This document shows, piece after piece, positions 52,640 through 62,167 of a stretch of 64,000 nt of DNA (position 1 is its first letter; each line of letters begins with the position of its first letter). The stretch lies in NCBI RefSeq assembly GCF_000013005.1, contig NC_007722.1, positions 439,501 through 503,500 of the forward strand, given 5' to 3'. The DNA is from Erythrobacter litoralis HTCC2594 (lineage in GTDB: Bacteria; Pseudomonadota; Alphaproteobacteria; Sphingomonadales; Sphingomonadaceae). A program made the position numbers and the translations under genes. Under the pieces are notes generated by a model. It was not told the DNA's origin and did no database searches. It saw only the letters and a program-made list of their open reading frames with translations.

Positions 52640-53824
52640 CTAGCTGGCGCTCGGCGTCAGCTTGCGCAATCGCCCGTCGTCGCCGTCTTCCAGCACGTAG
52701 ATCGCGCCGTCCGGCCCCTGCACGATTTCGCGCAGCCGCTCGCCGAAGTCGTAGCGCGCGATCTCTTCGGCCGACGTGCCTTCCATGTCGAGGTGGATGA
52801 TGGCCTGCGTCTTGAGCCCGGCGATCAACAGGTCGCCGCTCCAGTCGCCGAACATCGACCCCGAATAGAAGATCATATCACCCGGCGCGATCACCGGTGT
52901 CCAGCCGAATACGGGCGCGCGCAGGTCCGGACGGGTATCGTTGTCCGGGATTGGCGTGCCGTTGTAATTGTCGCCATTCGAAACCACCGGCCAGCCGTAA
53001 TTGACGCCGCGCTCGACGAGATTGAGTTCGTCACCGCCGGCCGGCCCATGTTCCAAATCCCACAGGCGGCCCGCGTCGTCGAAAGCGAGGCCGAGAATGT
53101 TGCGATGGCCGTAGGACCAGATCTCGCTGCCGACCGGGTTGTTGGCCGCCGGGCTGCCGTCGAGATTGAGCCGCACGATCGTCCCCAGCGTGTTCGAGGT
53201 GTCCTGCGCCGGATCCTGCTTCTGCCGGTCGCCGCTCGCGACATACATATATCGCTCGTCGGGCGAGAAGGCGATGCGGTGCGAATAGTGCCCGCGCCCG
53301 GTGACCTTCGGAGCCTGACGCCAGATGACGGCGAGATCTTCGATCGTGCAGGCGTCGGCTTGCTGGCAGGCAAGCTGGCCGCGGCCCACGACCGCACCGC
53401 GCGTGTCGCCAGCGCCGGCTTCGGCCCAGCTGAGATAGATCGTGCGGCTGTCGATCGTGTTGGCGGCTTCGGAGGGCAAAAAGGCGATATCGCCTAGACC
53501 GCCCTGACCGCCATAGTCCACTTCCGGCACGCCGGTGACCGTCCCGAGACGACCGGTGCGGGTGTCGACGAATTTCATCGTCCCGGCCTTTTCGGTAATG
53601 AACAGCGTGTGCGTGCCCGGCGCAAAAGCGGCGGCCCAGGGCTCGGCGAACGTTCCCATGTCGCTGACGGCGAAGGGGCCTATTTGCGCATCGGCTTCCA
53701 TCGCGGTCGGACTAGGGGTCGACTGCGCTTCGGCGCTATCCCCCGAATAGGCGCTGCCGCAGCTTGCGAGGGCGATGGCCGGGAGCGACAGAAGGGCGAG
53801 CGATGTGAAGCGTGTCTGGATCAT
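52640..53824 (-). CDS. PQQ-dependent sugar dehydrogenase-like lipoprotein
   Basis: 394 residues. Lipobox ALASC (C22). The beta-propeller body matches soluble aldose dehydrogenase (Asd-type): PWAAAFAPGTHTLFITEKAG, GQGGLGDIAFLP, RGHYSHRIAFSPDERYMYVASGD, and LWDLEHGPAGGDELNLVERGVNYGWP. PQQ contacts cannot be verified in detail. PQQ biosynthesis genes are not present in the window. Its start codon overlaps that of divergent rnhB within CATG. Confidence 0.88.
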   Translation of the reverse strand: MIQTRFTSLALLSLPAIALASCGSAYSGDSAEAQSTPSPTAMEADAQIGPFAVSDMGTFAEPWAAAFAPGTHTLFITEKAGTMKFVDTRTGRLGTVTGVPEVDYGGQGGLGDIAFLPSEAANTIDSRTIYLSWAEAGAGDTRGAVVGRGQLACQQADACTIEDLAVIWRQAPKVTGRGHYSHRIAFSPDERYMYVASGDRQKQDPAQDTSNTLGTIVRLNLDGSPAANNPVGSEIWSYGHRNILGLAFDDAGRLWDLEHGPAGGDELNLVERGVNYGWPVVSNGDNYNGTPIPDNDTRPDLRAPVFGWTPVIAPGDMIFYSGSMFGDWSGDLLIAGLKTQAIIHLDMEGTSAEEIARYDFGERLREIVQGPDGAIYVLEDGDDGRLRKLTPSAS

Positions 53825-54461
53825 GGTTTCTGAAACTCCCGAAGATGCAATCGTTTCCCGGCCCGAAGCGCAAGGATGCGTGTTCGGCGTCGACGAGGCC
53901 GGGCGCGGGCCCTTGGCCGGTCCGGTCGTCGCCGCCGCAGTGGTGCTGGGAGATGCCTACCCCAAGGGGCTCGACGATTCCAAGAAGCTGACCGCCAAAC
54001 GACGCGCGGTGCTCGACGAAGATATCCGCAAGACATGCGGCTGGGGGGTCGGCGTGGTCGATGTCGAAGAGATCGATACGCTCAATATCCTCGGCGCGAC
54101 CATGCGGGCGATGAGCCTCGCGGTACAGGGACTTGCAGCCAAGCTTGGTGGCGATCCCGATATGGTGTTGATCGATGGCAACCTGACCCCGCATGGCCGC
54201 TGCGACCTCTGGCAATGGGAGGCGCAGGCGATCATCGGCGGTGACGGGATCGAGCCGGCGATCTCCGCTGCCAGCATCGTCGCCAAGGAGTGGCGCGACC
54301 GGATCATGACCGAGGCGGCGCAGGACTATCCCGAATACGGCTGGCTTTCGAACAAGGGTTACGGAACCGCGCAGCACCTCGAAGCGCTAAGACTGCATGG
54401 ACCGACGCCGCTGCACCGCCGCAGCTTTGCGCCGGTCGCGCAGCAGGAGCTATTTCGATGA
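53823..54461 (+). CDS. rnhB: Ribonuclease HII
   Basis: 212 residues from the ATG giving MVSETPEDA. The first catalytic acids are in GVDEAGRGPLAGPVV, the others in VLIDGN and the AASIVAKEWRD segment. The enzyme removes ribonucleotides misincorporated in DNA. The stop overlaps the following SDR start (ATGA). Start choice: the ATG overlaps the divergent start; a later GTG within 12 codons is possible but homologues usually have several residues before GVDEAGRG. Confidence 0.95.
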   Translation: MVSETPEDAIVSRPEAQGCVFGVDEAGRGPLAGPVVAAAVVLGDAYPKGLDDSKKLTAKRRAVLDEDIRKTCGWGVGVVDVEEIDTLNILGATMRAMSLAVQGLAAKLGGDPDMVLIDGNLTPHGRCDLWQWEAQAIIGGDGIEPAISAASIVAKEWRDRIMTEAAQDYPEYGWLSNKGYGTAQHLEALRLHGPTPLHRRSFAPVAQQELFR

Positions 54462-55387
54462 GCGCTTTCGCCTATTCCGACATTCCCGACCAGTCCGGCA
54501 AGACCGCCATCGTAACCGGTGCCAATACCGGATTGGGCTATTGTATCGCCGAAGCGCTGGCCCGCAGCAAAGCCAAGGTGCTGCTCGCCTGTCGCAGCGA
54601 AGACAAGGCGCGCGAAGCGATGGATCGCATCGCCGAAGCCGTGCTGGGTGCGGACACCGAATTTCTCGAACTCGATCTGCAGGACATGGACTCGATCCGT
54701 GGCGCGGCAAAAGCAGCGCAAAGTCAAGCGCGGCTCGATATTCTCGTCAACAATGCCGGCATCATGGTCCCGCCCTTGAAGCTGGCGATGGGCGTCGAAT
54801 CGCAATTTGCCACCAACCACTTGGGCCATTTCGCCCTGACGGGTCTGTTGCTCGACAAGCTGGCGCAAAATGGCGGTGCCCGGATCGTCAATCAGTCCAG
54901 CATCGCGCATCGCGGCGCGAAGATCGGTTTCGACAATCTCGACGGGGCCAAAGGATATTCGCGCCAGCGCTTCTACGGACAGAGCAAGCTTGCCAACCTG
55001 CTCTTTACCTTCGAACTCGACCGGCGTTTGCGGGCGGCGCAATCGCCGGTTTCGGCCTATGCCGCACACCCCGGTATCGCCGAGACCGAGCTCATGCGCC
55101 ATCTCGGCCCGCTGGCGTTGATGGGCAAAGTCGTCGGTGTGTTTCTCAACAGCGCCAAGGACGGAGCCTTGCCCGCGCTTCAGGCAGCGACATGGCCCGA
55201 TGCCGAGCCGGGCGGCTATTACGGGCCCTACGGCCTCGGCGAGATCAGTGGTCCGCGATCCGGGCGGGCGATCGCCAGCCGCACCGCGCGCGATCCCCTG
55301 CTGGCTGCGCGTTTGTGGGAGATTTCGGTCGAATTGACCGGGGTAGACCCCGGCCTCCCGGCCGACGACGTCGAGCAGGATATTTGA
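54458..55387 (+). CDS. Short-chain dehydrogenase/reductase, retinol-dehydrogenase-like
   Basis: 309 residues. The cofactor loop TGANTGLGY, the structural NNAG in VNNAGIM, the serine in NQSSIAHRG and catalytic YxxxK as YGQSK are all present. The long C-terminal extension (GPYGLGEISGPRSGR) groups it with oxidoreductases related to WW-domain and retinol dehydrogenases. Translationally coupled to rnhB. Substrate unknown. Confidence 0.9.
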   Translation: MSAFAYSDIPDQSGKTAIVTGANTGLGYCIAEALARSKAKVLLACRSEDKAREAMDRIAEAVLGADTEFLELDLQDMDSIRGAAKAAQSQARLDILVNNAGIMVPPLKLAMGVESQFATNHLGHFALTGLLLDKLAQNGGARIVNQSSIAHRGAKIGFDNLDGAKGYSRQRFYGQSKLANLLFTFELDRRLRAAQSPVSAYAAHPGIAETELMRHLGPLALMGKVVGVFLNSAKDGALPALQAATWPDAEPGGYYGPYGLGEISGPRSGRAIASRTARDPLLAARLWEISVELTGVDPGLPADDVEQDI

Positions 55388-55410
55388 GCGCTACGCTACA
55401 CAGGCGTCGG

Positions 55411-56310
55411 TCAGGCCAGAAGCCTGCGCGCATGATCCGCGATGAGCTGTGCGATCTCGGCATAGGTCTCGCTTAACGCCGTGCGCTCGCGCCAGACGGC
55501 GGCGATCGAGCGGGTGGCCGACCAACCTTCGATATCGAGCCGCGTGACCATGTCCTCGCCGCCGGTCTCGGCCCGCAGGTAAAGCTCGGGCAGGAAAGCC
55601 AGTCCAAGGCCTGACCCGGCCATCTGCCGCACGCTGTCGAGACTGGTGCCCTGGTAGTCGCGCAAGAGATAAGCGCCGAGTTCGCCGCACATGGCTTCGG
55701 TTTGCCGGTGCAGGTGGTGCGCCGGATCGATGCTGAGAACGGCTTCCCCTGCAAGGTCCTCGGGCTCGCGCACCTTCATTGTCGCCAGCTTGTGATCGGG
55801 CGGGCCGACCAGTTGCAGAGGTTCGCGAAACAGCGGCTCGATATGCAGGCCCGGCTCGGCGACGGGCAGGGGTGCCAGCATCATGTCGAGCTCGCCGCGA
55901 GCCAGCTCCGCCAGCTGCTGGTCCGGAATGCCTTCGCGGATGTAGAGCTTCAGATCGGGAAAATCGCGGTGCAGGTGCAGGATCGCTGAAGGCATCAGGT
56001 ACGGGCCCAGCGTCGGCGTCACGCCGAAACGGATCGTGCCGGCCATCCCGCAACGGCTCTGCTCCGCCAGACGGCGGATTTCCTCGACTTCGGTGAGCAC
56101 CTGCCGCGCGCGCCGCGCGAGTTCGCGGCCGGTTGGCGTCATCGCCGGAGGGGTGCCGCGTTCGACCAATGTGACGCCGAGCCGCTCCTCCAATTGTTTC
56201 AATTGCTGGCTCAGCGTTGGCTGGCTTACGTGACAGCGGGCCGCAGCTCGGCCGAAATGGGCAAGCTCGTCGAGTGCGACCAGATATTCCAATTGGCGAA
56301 GCGTGGGCAT
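55411..56310 (-). CDS. OxyR-like LysR-type regulator, peroxidatic cysteine replaced by His
   Basis: 299 residues. The N-terminal winged helix (LRQLEYLVALDELAHFGRAA and CHVSQPTLSQQLKQLEE) is typical. The effector domain aligns with OxyR over its length with numbering that matches E. coli: where OxyR has C199 and C208, this protein has H199 in PAHHLHRQTEAMC and C208. So the resolving-cysteine position is conserved but the peroxidatic one is lost. It should not form the C199-C208 disulfide and may respond to another signal or act constitutively. It is divergent from a YdcH-like gene. Confidence 0.88.
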   Translation of the reverse strand: MPTLRQLEYLVALDELAHFGRAAARCHVSQPTLSQQLKQLEERLGVTLVERGTPPAMTPTGRELARRARQVLTEVEEIRRLAEQSRCGMAGTIRFGVTPTLGPYLMPSAILHLHRDFPDLKLYIREGIPDQQLAELARGELDMMLAPLPVAEPGLHIEPLFREPLQLVGPPDHKLATMKVREPEDLAGEAVLSIDPAHHLHRQTEAMCGELGAYLLRDYQGTSLDSVRQMAGSGLGLAFLPELYLRAETGGEDMVTRLDIEGWSATRSIAAVWRERTALSETYAEIAQLIADHARRLLA

Positions 56311-56311
56311 G

Positions 56312-56326
56312 ATAGTTTCTGACTAT
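56312..56326 (-). promoter_or_regulatory. ATAG-N7-CTAT LysR/OxyR-type site
   Basis: ATAG at 56312-56315 and CTAT at 56323-56326 are separated by seven bases, the spacing of one OxyR half-site pair. It starts one base upstream of the OxyR-like start codon, so it overlaps the leader and could mediate autoregulation. A second ATAG-N7-CTAT at the usual distance is not seen. Confidence 0.5.
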
Positions 56327-56416
56327 CGAATAAGGGGTATTCTTTCAATCGGGTTTATCGGCACCAATCCGCCATTTCGCCGTTGTCGGGGTGATGTCCA
56401 CCTCTTGGAGAGCGCC

Positions 56417-56593
56417 ATGCAAGACTATCTCGACCGCCTTCGCCGCCGCCATCGCAGGCTCGATCGGCTGATCGATACGTCGAAGGCGCTTGGCAAGCAG
56501 GAGGAGCTGAAAGCCCTCAAACGGATCAGGCTGCGACTGAAAGACCAGATCGCCGCCTTCACCGCTCGATCCCGCCATCCCCAAGGCGGGTGA
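56417..56593 (+). CDS. YdcH (DUF465) family small protein
   Basis: 58 residues from the ATG giving MQDYLDRL. A charged helix with RRRHRRLDRLIDTSKALGKQ and LKALKRIRLRLKDQIAA matches DUF465, whose members are short helical hairpins of unknown function. TTGGAGAG provides a ribosome binding site. Confidence 0.8.
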   Translation: MQDYLDRLRRRHRRLDRLIDTSKALGKQEELKALKRIRLRLKDQIAAFTARSRHPQGG

Positions 56594-56601
56594 CCTTAGC
56601 G

Positions 56602-56660
56602 GCGCGCGAACGCAACCCTTCCCATCCCCCCCCCCTCGTTCGCGTGCCGCCCCCTTTTTC
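56602..56660 (+). terminator. Terminator after YdcH gene
   Basis: GCGCGCGAACG (56602-56612) and CGTTCGCGTGC (56637-56647) are complementary with one G-T pair around a C-rich loop of 24 bases, and TTTTT follows at 56655-56659. The loop is long, so strength is uncertain. Confidence 0.55.
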
Positions 56661-56714
56661 GCTATGCGCGCGTTAACGCACTGACCGATCTCCTGAGAAA
56701 GACGGAGCAACCCG

Positions 56715-57923
56715 ATGTTTTACACCGCCGCTACGGCCCTGCGCGACTTCTTGAAACAGGAGAGCGCCGGGGGCATCGTGTTGATGTTTGCGGCTGTGCT
56801 GGCGTTGATCTTCGCCAATACTGCGCTGGCCGATACCTACTTCTCGGTGCTGGCGACCGAGATCGCGGTGACAGTCGGCGGCGGCGGCATCGAGAAGCCT
56901 GCGCTGTTGTGGATCAACGATGGTCTGATGGCGGTCTTTTTCTTTCTCGTCGGACTGGAAGTGAAGCGCGAAGTGCTGACGGGCCAGCTGTCGAGCTGGA
57001 AGCAGGCCTCGTTGCCGCTGATCGCGGCGTTCGGCGGCATCGTGCTGCCCGCGCTGGTGTTCTACGGTATCAATTCGGGCACTCCGGAAAATCTCTCCGG
57101 CTGGGCGATCCCGGCGGCGACCGATATCGCCTTCGCGCTGGGCATACTGGCGCTTCTCGGCAAGCGCGTGCCGGTCGCGCTCAAGGCGCTGTTGCTCGCC
57201 ATCGCGGTGATCGACGACATCGCCGCCATCGCCATCATCGCGATCTTTTACACGCCGGGTGTCGAGCTCGCGATGTTGGGGGCTGCGGCAATCACGCTAT
57301 TGATCCTGAGCGCCTTCGGGCGGGCCAAGGCCGGCTCCAGCATCCCCTATATCGTGCTTGGGATCGTGCTGTGGTACTTCGTCCTCAAGTCGGGCGTCCA
57401 TGCCACCTTGGCCGGTGTCGCGCTGGCGATGACGGTCCCGCTGATCGATCGCAAGGGCAACCACATGCTCGAACATATGGAGCATGCGCTGCACAGCTGG
57501 GTCGCCTTCCTGGTCGTGCCGATCTTCGCGCTCGCCAACGCCGGGGTCTCGTTCGAAGGCGTGGAACTGTCCGCCCTGTTCGCACCGTTGCCGCTTGGCA
57601 TCGCGCTCGGCCTAATCGTCGGCAAGCAGGTCGGTATCTTCGGCTTTGCCTGGCTCGCGGTCAAAACGGGCTTCGCGCAGCTACCGTCCAGCGTCGGCTG
57701 GTTACAGGTCTGGGGCCTGTCGCTGGTCGCCGGTATCGGCTTCACCATGAGCCTGTTCATCGGCAACCTCGCCTTCGCCGATCCGGCGCAGATCAATGCC
57801 GTCAAGATCGGCGTGCTGTCGGGCTCGCTCATCGCCGCGCTGGTCGGTATCGCGATCCTCGTCCTCGGCGCGAAGGCGCCTGCCGCGAAGTCGGCTGACG
57901 AGCGGGTGCAAGCTCCGGCATGA
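56715..57923 (+). CDS. nhaA: Na+/H+ antiporter NhaA
   Basis: 402 residues and about 12 membrane spans. The ion-binding pair is in AVIDDIAAIAI, with TDIAFALGIL before it. The enzyme expels sodium for protons at alkaline pH. It is followed by a CaCA-type antiporter whose ATG overlaps its stop. A shared transcript of two cation exchangers suggests a salt or alkaline-stress unit, consistent with a marine or brackish life-style. Confidence 0.95.
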   Translation: MFYTAATALRDFLKQESAGGIVLMFAAVLALIFANTALADTYFSVLATEIAVTVGGGGIEKPALLWINDGLMAVFFFLVGLEVKREVLTGQLSSWKQASLPLIAAFGGIVLPALVFYGINSGTPENLSGWAIPAATDIAFALGILALLGKRVPVALKALLLAIAVIDDIAAIAIIAIFYTPGVELAMLGAAAITLLILSAFGRAKAGSSIPYIVLGIVLWYFVLKSGVHATLAGVALAMTVPLIDRKGNHMLEHMEHALHSWVAFLVVPIFALANAGVSFEGVELSALFAPLPLGIALGLIVGKQVGIFGFAWLAVKTGFAQLPSSVGWLQVWGLSLVAGIGFTMSLFIGNLAFADPAQINAVKIGVLSGSLIAALVGIAILVLGAKAPAAKSADERVQAPA

Positions 57924-58843
57924 CCACAGCAATACTGGCAATCATCGGCGGGCTCATCGCGCTCGCCATCGGCGGCGAGTTGCTGGTGCGCGGCGCGGTC
58001 GCGCTGGCGCGGCGGCTCGGCATATCGAACCTGCTGACCGGCCTCGTGATCGTGGGTGCGGCGACATCGATGCCCGAGATGGTCGCGAGCGTTCAGGCCG
58101 CGCTGATCGGCTCGCCCGAGATCGCCTGGGGCAACATCGCCGGCTCCAACATCGCCAACTCGCTGCTGATCCTCGGTGCGACCGCGCTGATCGCACCGAT
58201 CGCCATCACCGGCATCGGGAAGCGCGATGCGGCGGTGGCCGTGGGCGCATCGGCGCTGATGTGGGTGCTGGCGTGGTGGCAAACGGGAACCATATGGCTG
58301 GGCGTTGCCCTGCTGGCGTTGCTCGGGCTCTATATCGCCTGGCGCTATTCGCACCCGCGGGTTCTGGCGGACGAGGACGTGGGCGAGGGCGGCGACCTGG
58401 GTCTCGGACCCGCGCTGGCGCTCACTTTGGGCGGGGTAGGCGTGCTGGTCCTGGGCGGCACCTGGCTGGTCGGCGGCGCGATCGATATCGCGCGCATGGC
58501 GGGCATCAGCGAGACCGTGATCGGCCTCACCATCGTCGCCGTCGGCACCTCGCTGCCGGAACTGGCCGCCTCCGCCGCCGCCGCGTTTCGCGGCAAGCCC
58601 GGCCTCGCGATCGGCAATGTCGTCGGCTCCAACATCTACAACATCCTGCTGATCGGCGGCGCGACGATGCTGCTCGCGCCGTTCCCGATCCCGGCCGAGC
58701 TGGCACTGGTGCAGATCCCGCTGGTCATCGGTTCTGCCGTGCTGATCTGGGCGCTGCTCGCCTACGGCCAGCGGATCGGGCGGATCACCGGCGCGCTGCT
58801 GCTGGCGGGGTTCGCCGCCAACACCGCGCTGCAGTTTCTCTAG
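57920..58843 (+). CDS. Calcium/sodium antiporter, CaCA (YrbG-like)
   Basis: 307 residues. The two alpha-repeats are present in inverted order: GAATSMPEMVASVQAAL with GSNIANSLL, and VGTSLPELAASAAAAF with GSNIYNILL; each carries the conserved acidic residue (PEM or PEL). About ten spans. It moves Ca2+ or K+ against Na+ in the family. Translationally coupled to nhaA. Confidence 0.93.
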   Translation: MTTAILAIIGGLIALAIGGELLVRGAVALARRLGISNLLTGLVIVGAATSMPEMVASVQAALIGSPEIAWGNIAGSNIANSLLILGATALIAPIAITGIGKRDAAVAVGASALMWVLAWWQTGTIWLGVALLALLGLYIAWRYSHPRVLADEDVGEGGDLGLGPALALTLGGVGVLVLGGTWLVGGAIDIARMAGISETVIGLTIVAVGTSLPELAASAAAAFRGKPGLAIGNVVGSNIYNILLIGGATMLLAPFPIPAELALVQIPLVIGSAVLIWALLAYGQRIGRITGALLLAGFAANTALQFL

Positions 58844-58888
58844 ACCTCGCTGCACAGGCGAGCCTTTTCGGCCACACCCCTCCATATC

Positions 58889-59025
58889 GAGTCCGCAAAA
58901 GCCCACCGGACTCAATATCTTGTGCCGGACACCTTCTGTTCTCGCTGAGGTTGACGCGACGTTAACCATAGTCTGCGAAACTTCGGTCTTGACGCGGAGT
59001 CCGCTTGGACTCACCCTGTGGATAA
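58889..59025 (+). promoter_or_regulatory. ccrM control region: four GANTC sites, CtrA-type 8-mer, DnaA box
   Basis: GANTC occurs at 58889-58893, 58909-58913, 58997-59001 and 59008-59012. The first pair forms GAGTCC...GGACTC with a 13-base spacer, the second pair GAGTCC-GCTT-GGACTC with a four-base spacer, so all four are in two inverted repeats. TTAACCAT, the CtrA 8-mer variant, is at 58962-58969, and a perfect DnaA box TGTGGATAA is at 59017-59025, ending 18 bases before the ATG. TTGACG at 58989-58994 or 58951-58956 may be a -35 element. Together they indicate cell-cycle control. Confidence 0.6.
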
Positions 59026-59034
59026 CTGGAGTGA

Positions 59035-60186
<1,152 letters not shown>

Positions 60187-60321
60187 ATTGAACTTGGCAG
60201 ATTAAAGGCTCCTTATGGGTGGTTTGCTGACAGGCCGCATTTGTTGCGAAGAACTCCGCGAGTAGCCTGTCCGGTTTCAAGATATAGCAATGTGCTAATC
60301 GCAAAGCGGAAAAGCCAAACG

Positions 60322-61680
60322 CTACTCTACTGCACCAAATAGACGATCAGACCACGCGTAGATCATCCGGTCGCAGGCCATATCGCGCGTAGCAACGCAG
60401 ATGAATGTGACTTCATCCTCCGGAAATCTCTGTGCCGCGACGTTCATTCCATATCCGAATCCGCCATGCCCCCAAAGCGGATGCTTGCCGCCCTGGGTGA
60501 CAAACCCGAGGCCGTACCAGCCCGTCTCACTGGCTTCGGTAGCTATCGCAAGCGTGTCGCTGGACAGGAGAATGTCCGACCTGAGGGCGTTAAAAAATCG
60601 CAACAGGTCGATCGCGCTGGCAACTCCGCCCCCGGCAGCCGTTCCTCTCCATGGGAGCACATCGGTTGCCGCAATGGGCTCAGGCTCGCTTTCAAAGAAG
60701 GTCGTATAGCCGACGGGAATATCCGCGATATGTTCCAAGTCCGGAAACGACGCATGCGTCATTCCGGCAGGGTCGAATACGTTCTGCTGGATAAAATTCT
60801 GGTAGGACTGCCCCGACACTCGCTCAATCACCGCGCCGAGCAGAATGAACCCATAATTTGAATAATCGAACTTGCTGCCCGGTGGAAAGGCAGGCGCACG
60901 GCTGCCGTTTAGCTTGATCAGATCGTCGATGGTCCGGACCCACGCCCGGTTGGCACCGTCTTCGCGCTGAAGGATGCCATCCTCGCCAGTCCCGCCGCGA
61001 TGGCCCAGCAACTGCCTGATTGTAACTTTCGCCATTTCACTGTTCGGATAATCTGACAGGTAGCGGGAAAGCGAAGCGTCCAGTTCAACTTGGCCTTTCT
61101 CGACAAGCTGTAGAATACCCACCGCGGTGAACATCTTGCCGGCGGATGCCAGAAACATCGGTGTCTCTAGAGTAATTGGTCGTTCATCGTCTTTGCTGAA
61201 GGTTCCTGCCGTATAGGTCCACGGCTCCTTCCCGTCGCGTACCACGATCATCGATCCAGTGAAGCTGTCCAATCCCGCCAACCGGTCCGCAATGTCCCGA
61301 GTGGCCGCTAGCGTCCGCGCCTCGGACATGGCGAACGGTTGGAGCTTGAATTCCTCGAGTGTCTCCCCGTCATCCGCTACTCCGAAGCTCACTCGGAAAA
61401 GTGCAGGAAAGCACCGCTGGCTCAGAAGGGCGCGAAAGGATTTGTCGCTTTCGTCTTCAATTCGCGCCAGGTGGAACCCACACGTCTCAGCGCGCAAATT
61501 CCGAGCGGTCACTGCATCGGCGTCTCCCAGATGTTCTTCATAGAACTTCTGGATTGTCGCTTTATCACCTGAATTGAAGGCGGTGAGCCATTTCTCGAAA
61601 TGGCTGGCGGCCGGCTCGGCCGCGACATTTGCGGACATGCAGGTCAGCAACGAACAGCCAAGCAGCCCTACCAATTTCAT
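60322..61680 (-). CDS. Serine hydrolase, beta-lactamase/class C-like
   Basis: 452 residues from the ATG giving MKLVGLLGC. A signal peptide is followed by an NTF2-like N-terminal domain (HFEKWLTAFNSGDKATIQKF) and a class-C beta-lactamase/esterase domain: SxxK is S179-A-G-K182, YxN is in FDYSNYGF near 270, and WGHGGFGYG takes the KTG-like place. It could be a D-aminopeptidase or esterase rather than a beta-lactamase. Local base composition is less GC-rich than both flanks, and the gene has no operon partner. Confidence 0.85.
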   Translation of the reverse strand: MKLVGLLGCSLLTCMSANVAAEPAASHFEKWLTAFNSGDKATIQKFYEEHLGDADAVTARNLRAETCGFHLARIEDESDKSFRALLSQRCFPALFRVSFGVADDGETLEEFKLQPFAMSEARTLAATRDIADRLAGLDSFTGSMIVVRDGKEPWTYTAGTFSKDDERPITLETPMFLASAGKMFTAVGILQLVEKGQVELDASLSRYLSDYPNSEMAKVTIRQLLGHRGGTGEDGILQREDGANRAWVRTIDDLIKLNGSRAPAFPPGSKFDYSNYGFILLGAVIERVSGQSYQNFIQQNVFDPAGMTHASFPDLEHIADIPVGYTTFFESEPEPIAATDVLPWRGTAAGGGVASAIDLLRFFNALRSDILLSSDTLAIATEASETGWYGLGFVTQGGKHPLWGHGGFGYGMNVAAQRFPEDEVTFICVATRDMACDRMIYAWSDRLFGAVE

Positions 61681-62167
61681 CCTACCTCTCTCCCGAAATT
61701 TTTCCGTAGCGTCCAAAGAAGCGCGTTCATGCCCCAAATTCCCTGCGTACAAAATATTGGTGGCATCAGCTTGAGAAACTTACGCCGTTAGCTGCCCTCG
61801 CCCCTAACGATTCGGACGGCTGCTGTCGGCAGCCTCGTTAGTAGCTTCGGAAGTCCGATATTGGGGTCGTTTCAAGACGAGCCTGAATCGGTCTCCTTTG
61901 ACTTGCTCTTGGGTCTCACTCTCGAACGGCTTAGTGCAGCCGCGGTTATAAGGCCGGACCTCGGCTCAATTCCGGGGCAACGCAGAGTGGGTATAAAGGC
62001 AGACGCACTGTCCTACACCCGCCACCCGCGATACATCCGTGCAAATGCGCAACCACGCCCCTTTCCATCCGCACGCCGAAAGGCGAAATGCACCCTCCAG
62101 CTTTTTTGCTTCAGGACCGTGTTCCATGTGTTCCATCCTGTTGGATTGCGCGAGGTAAGCCTTCGAT
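61681..62167. other. Intergenic region between serine hydrolase and folP
   Basis: 487 bases. No convincing gene: a 222-codon frame from 61861 to 62529 overlaps folP and has no recognisable features. A structured element is visible at 61804-61841: CTAACGA pairs with TCGTTAG and, after a seven-base bulge, GGCTGC pairs with GCAGCC around TGTCG. GTGTTCCAT is repeated in tandem near 62120. Confidence 0.45.

Noticed and set aside
62122..62140. GTTC repeat near folP as a LexA-type box
   Set aside because: The spacing between the two GTTC is five, not seven bases; it is a tandem GTGTTCCAT duplication.
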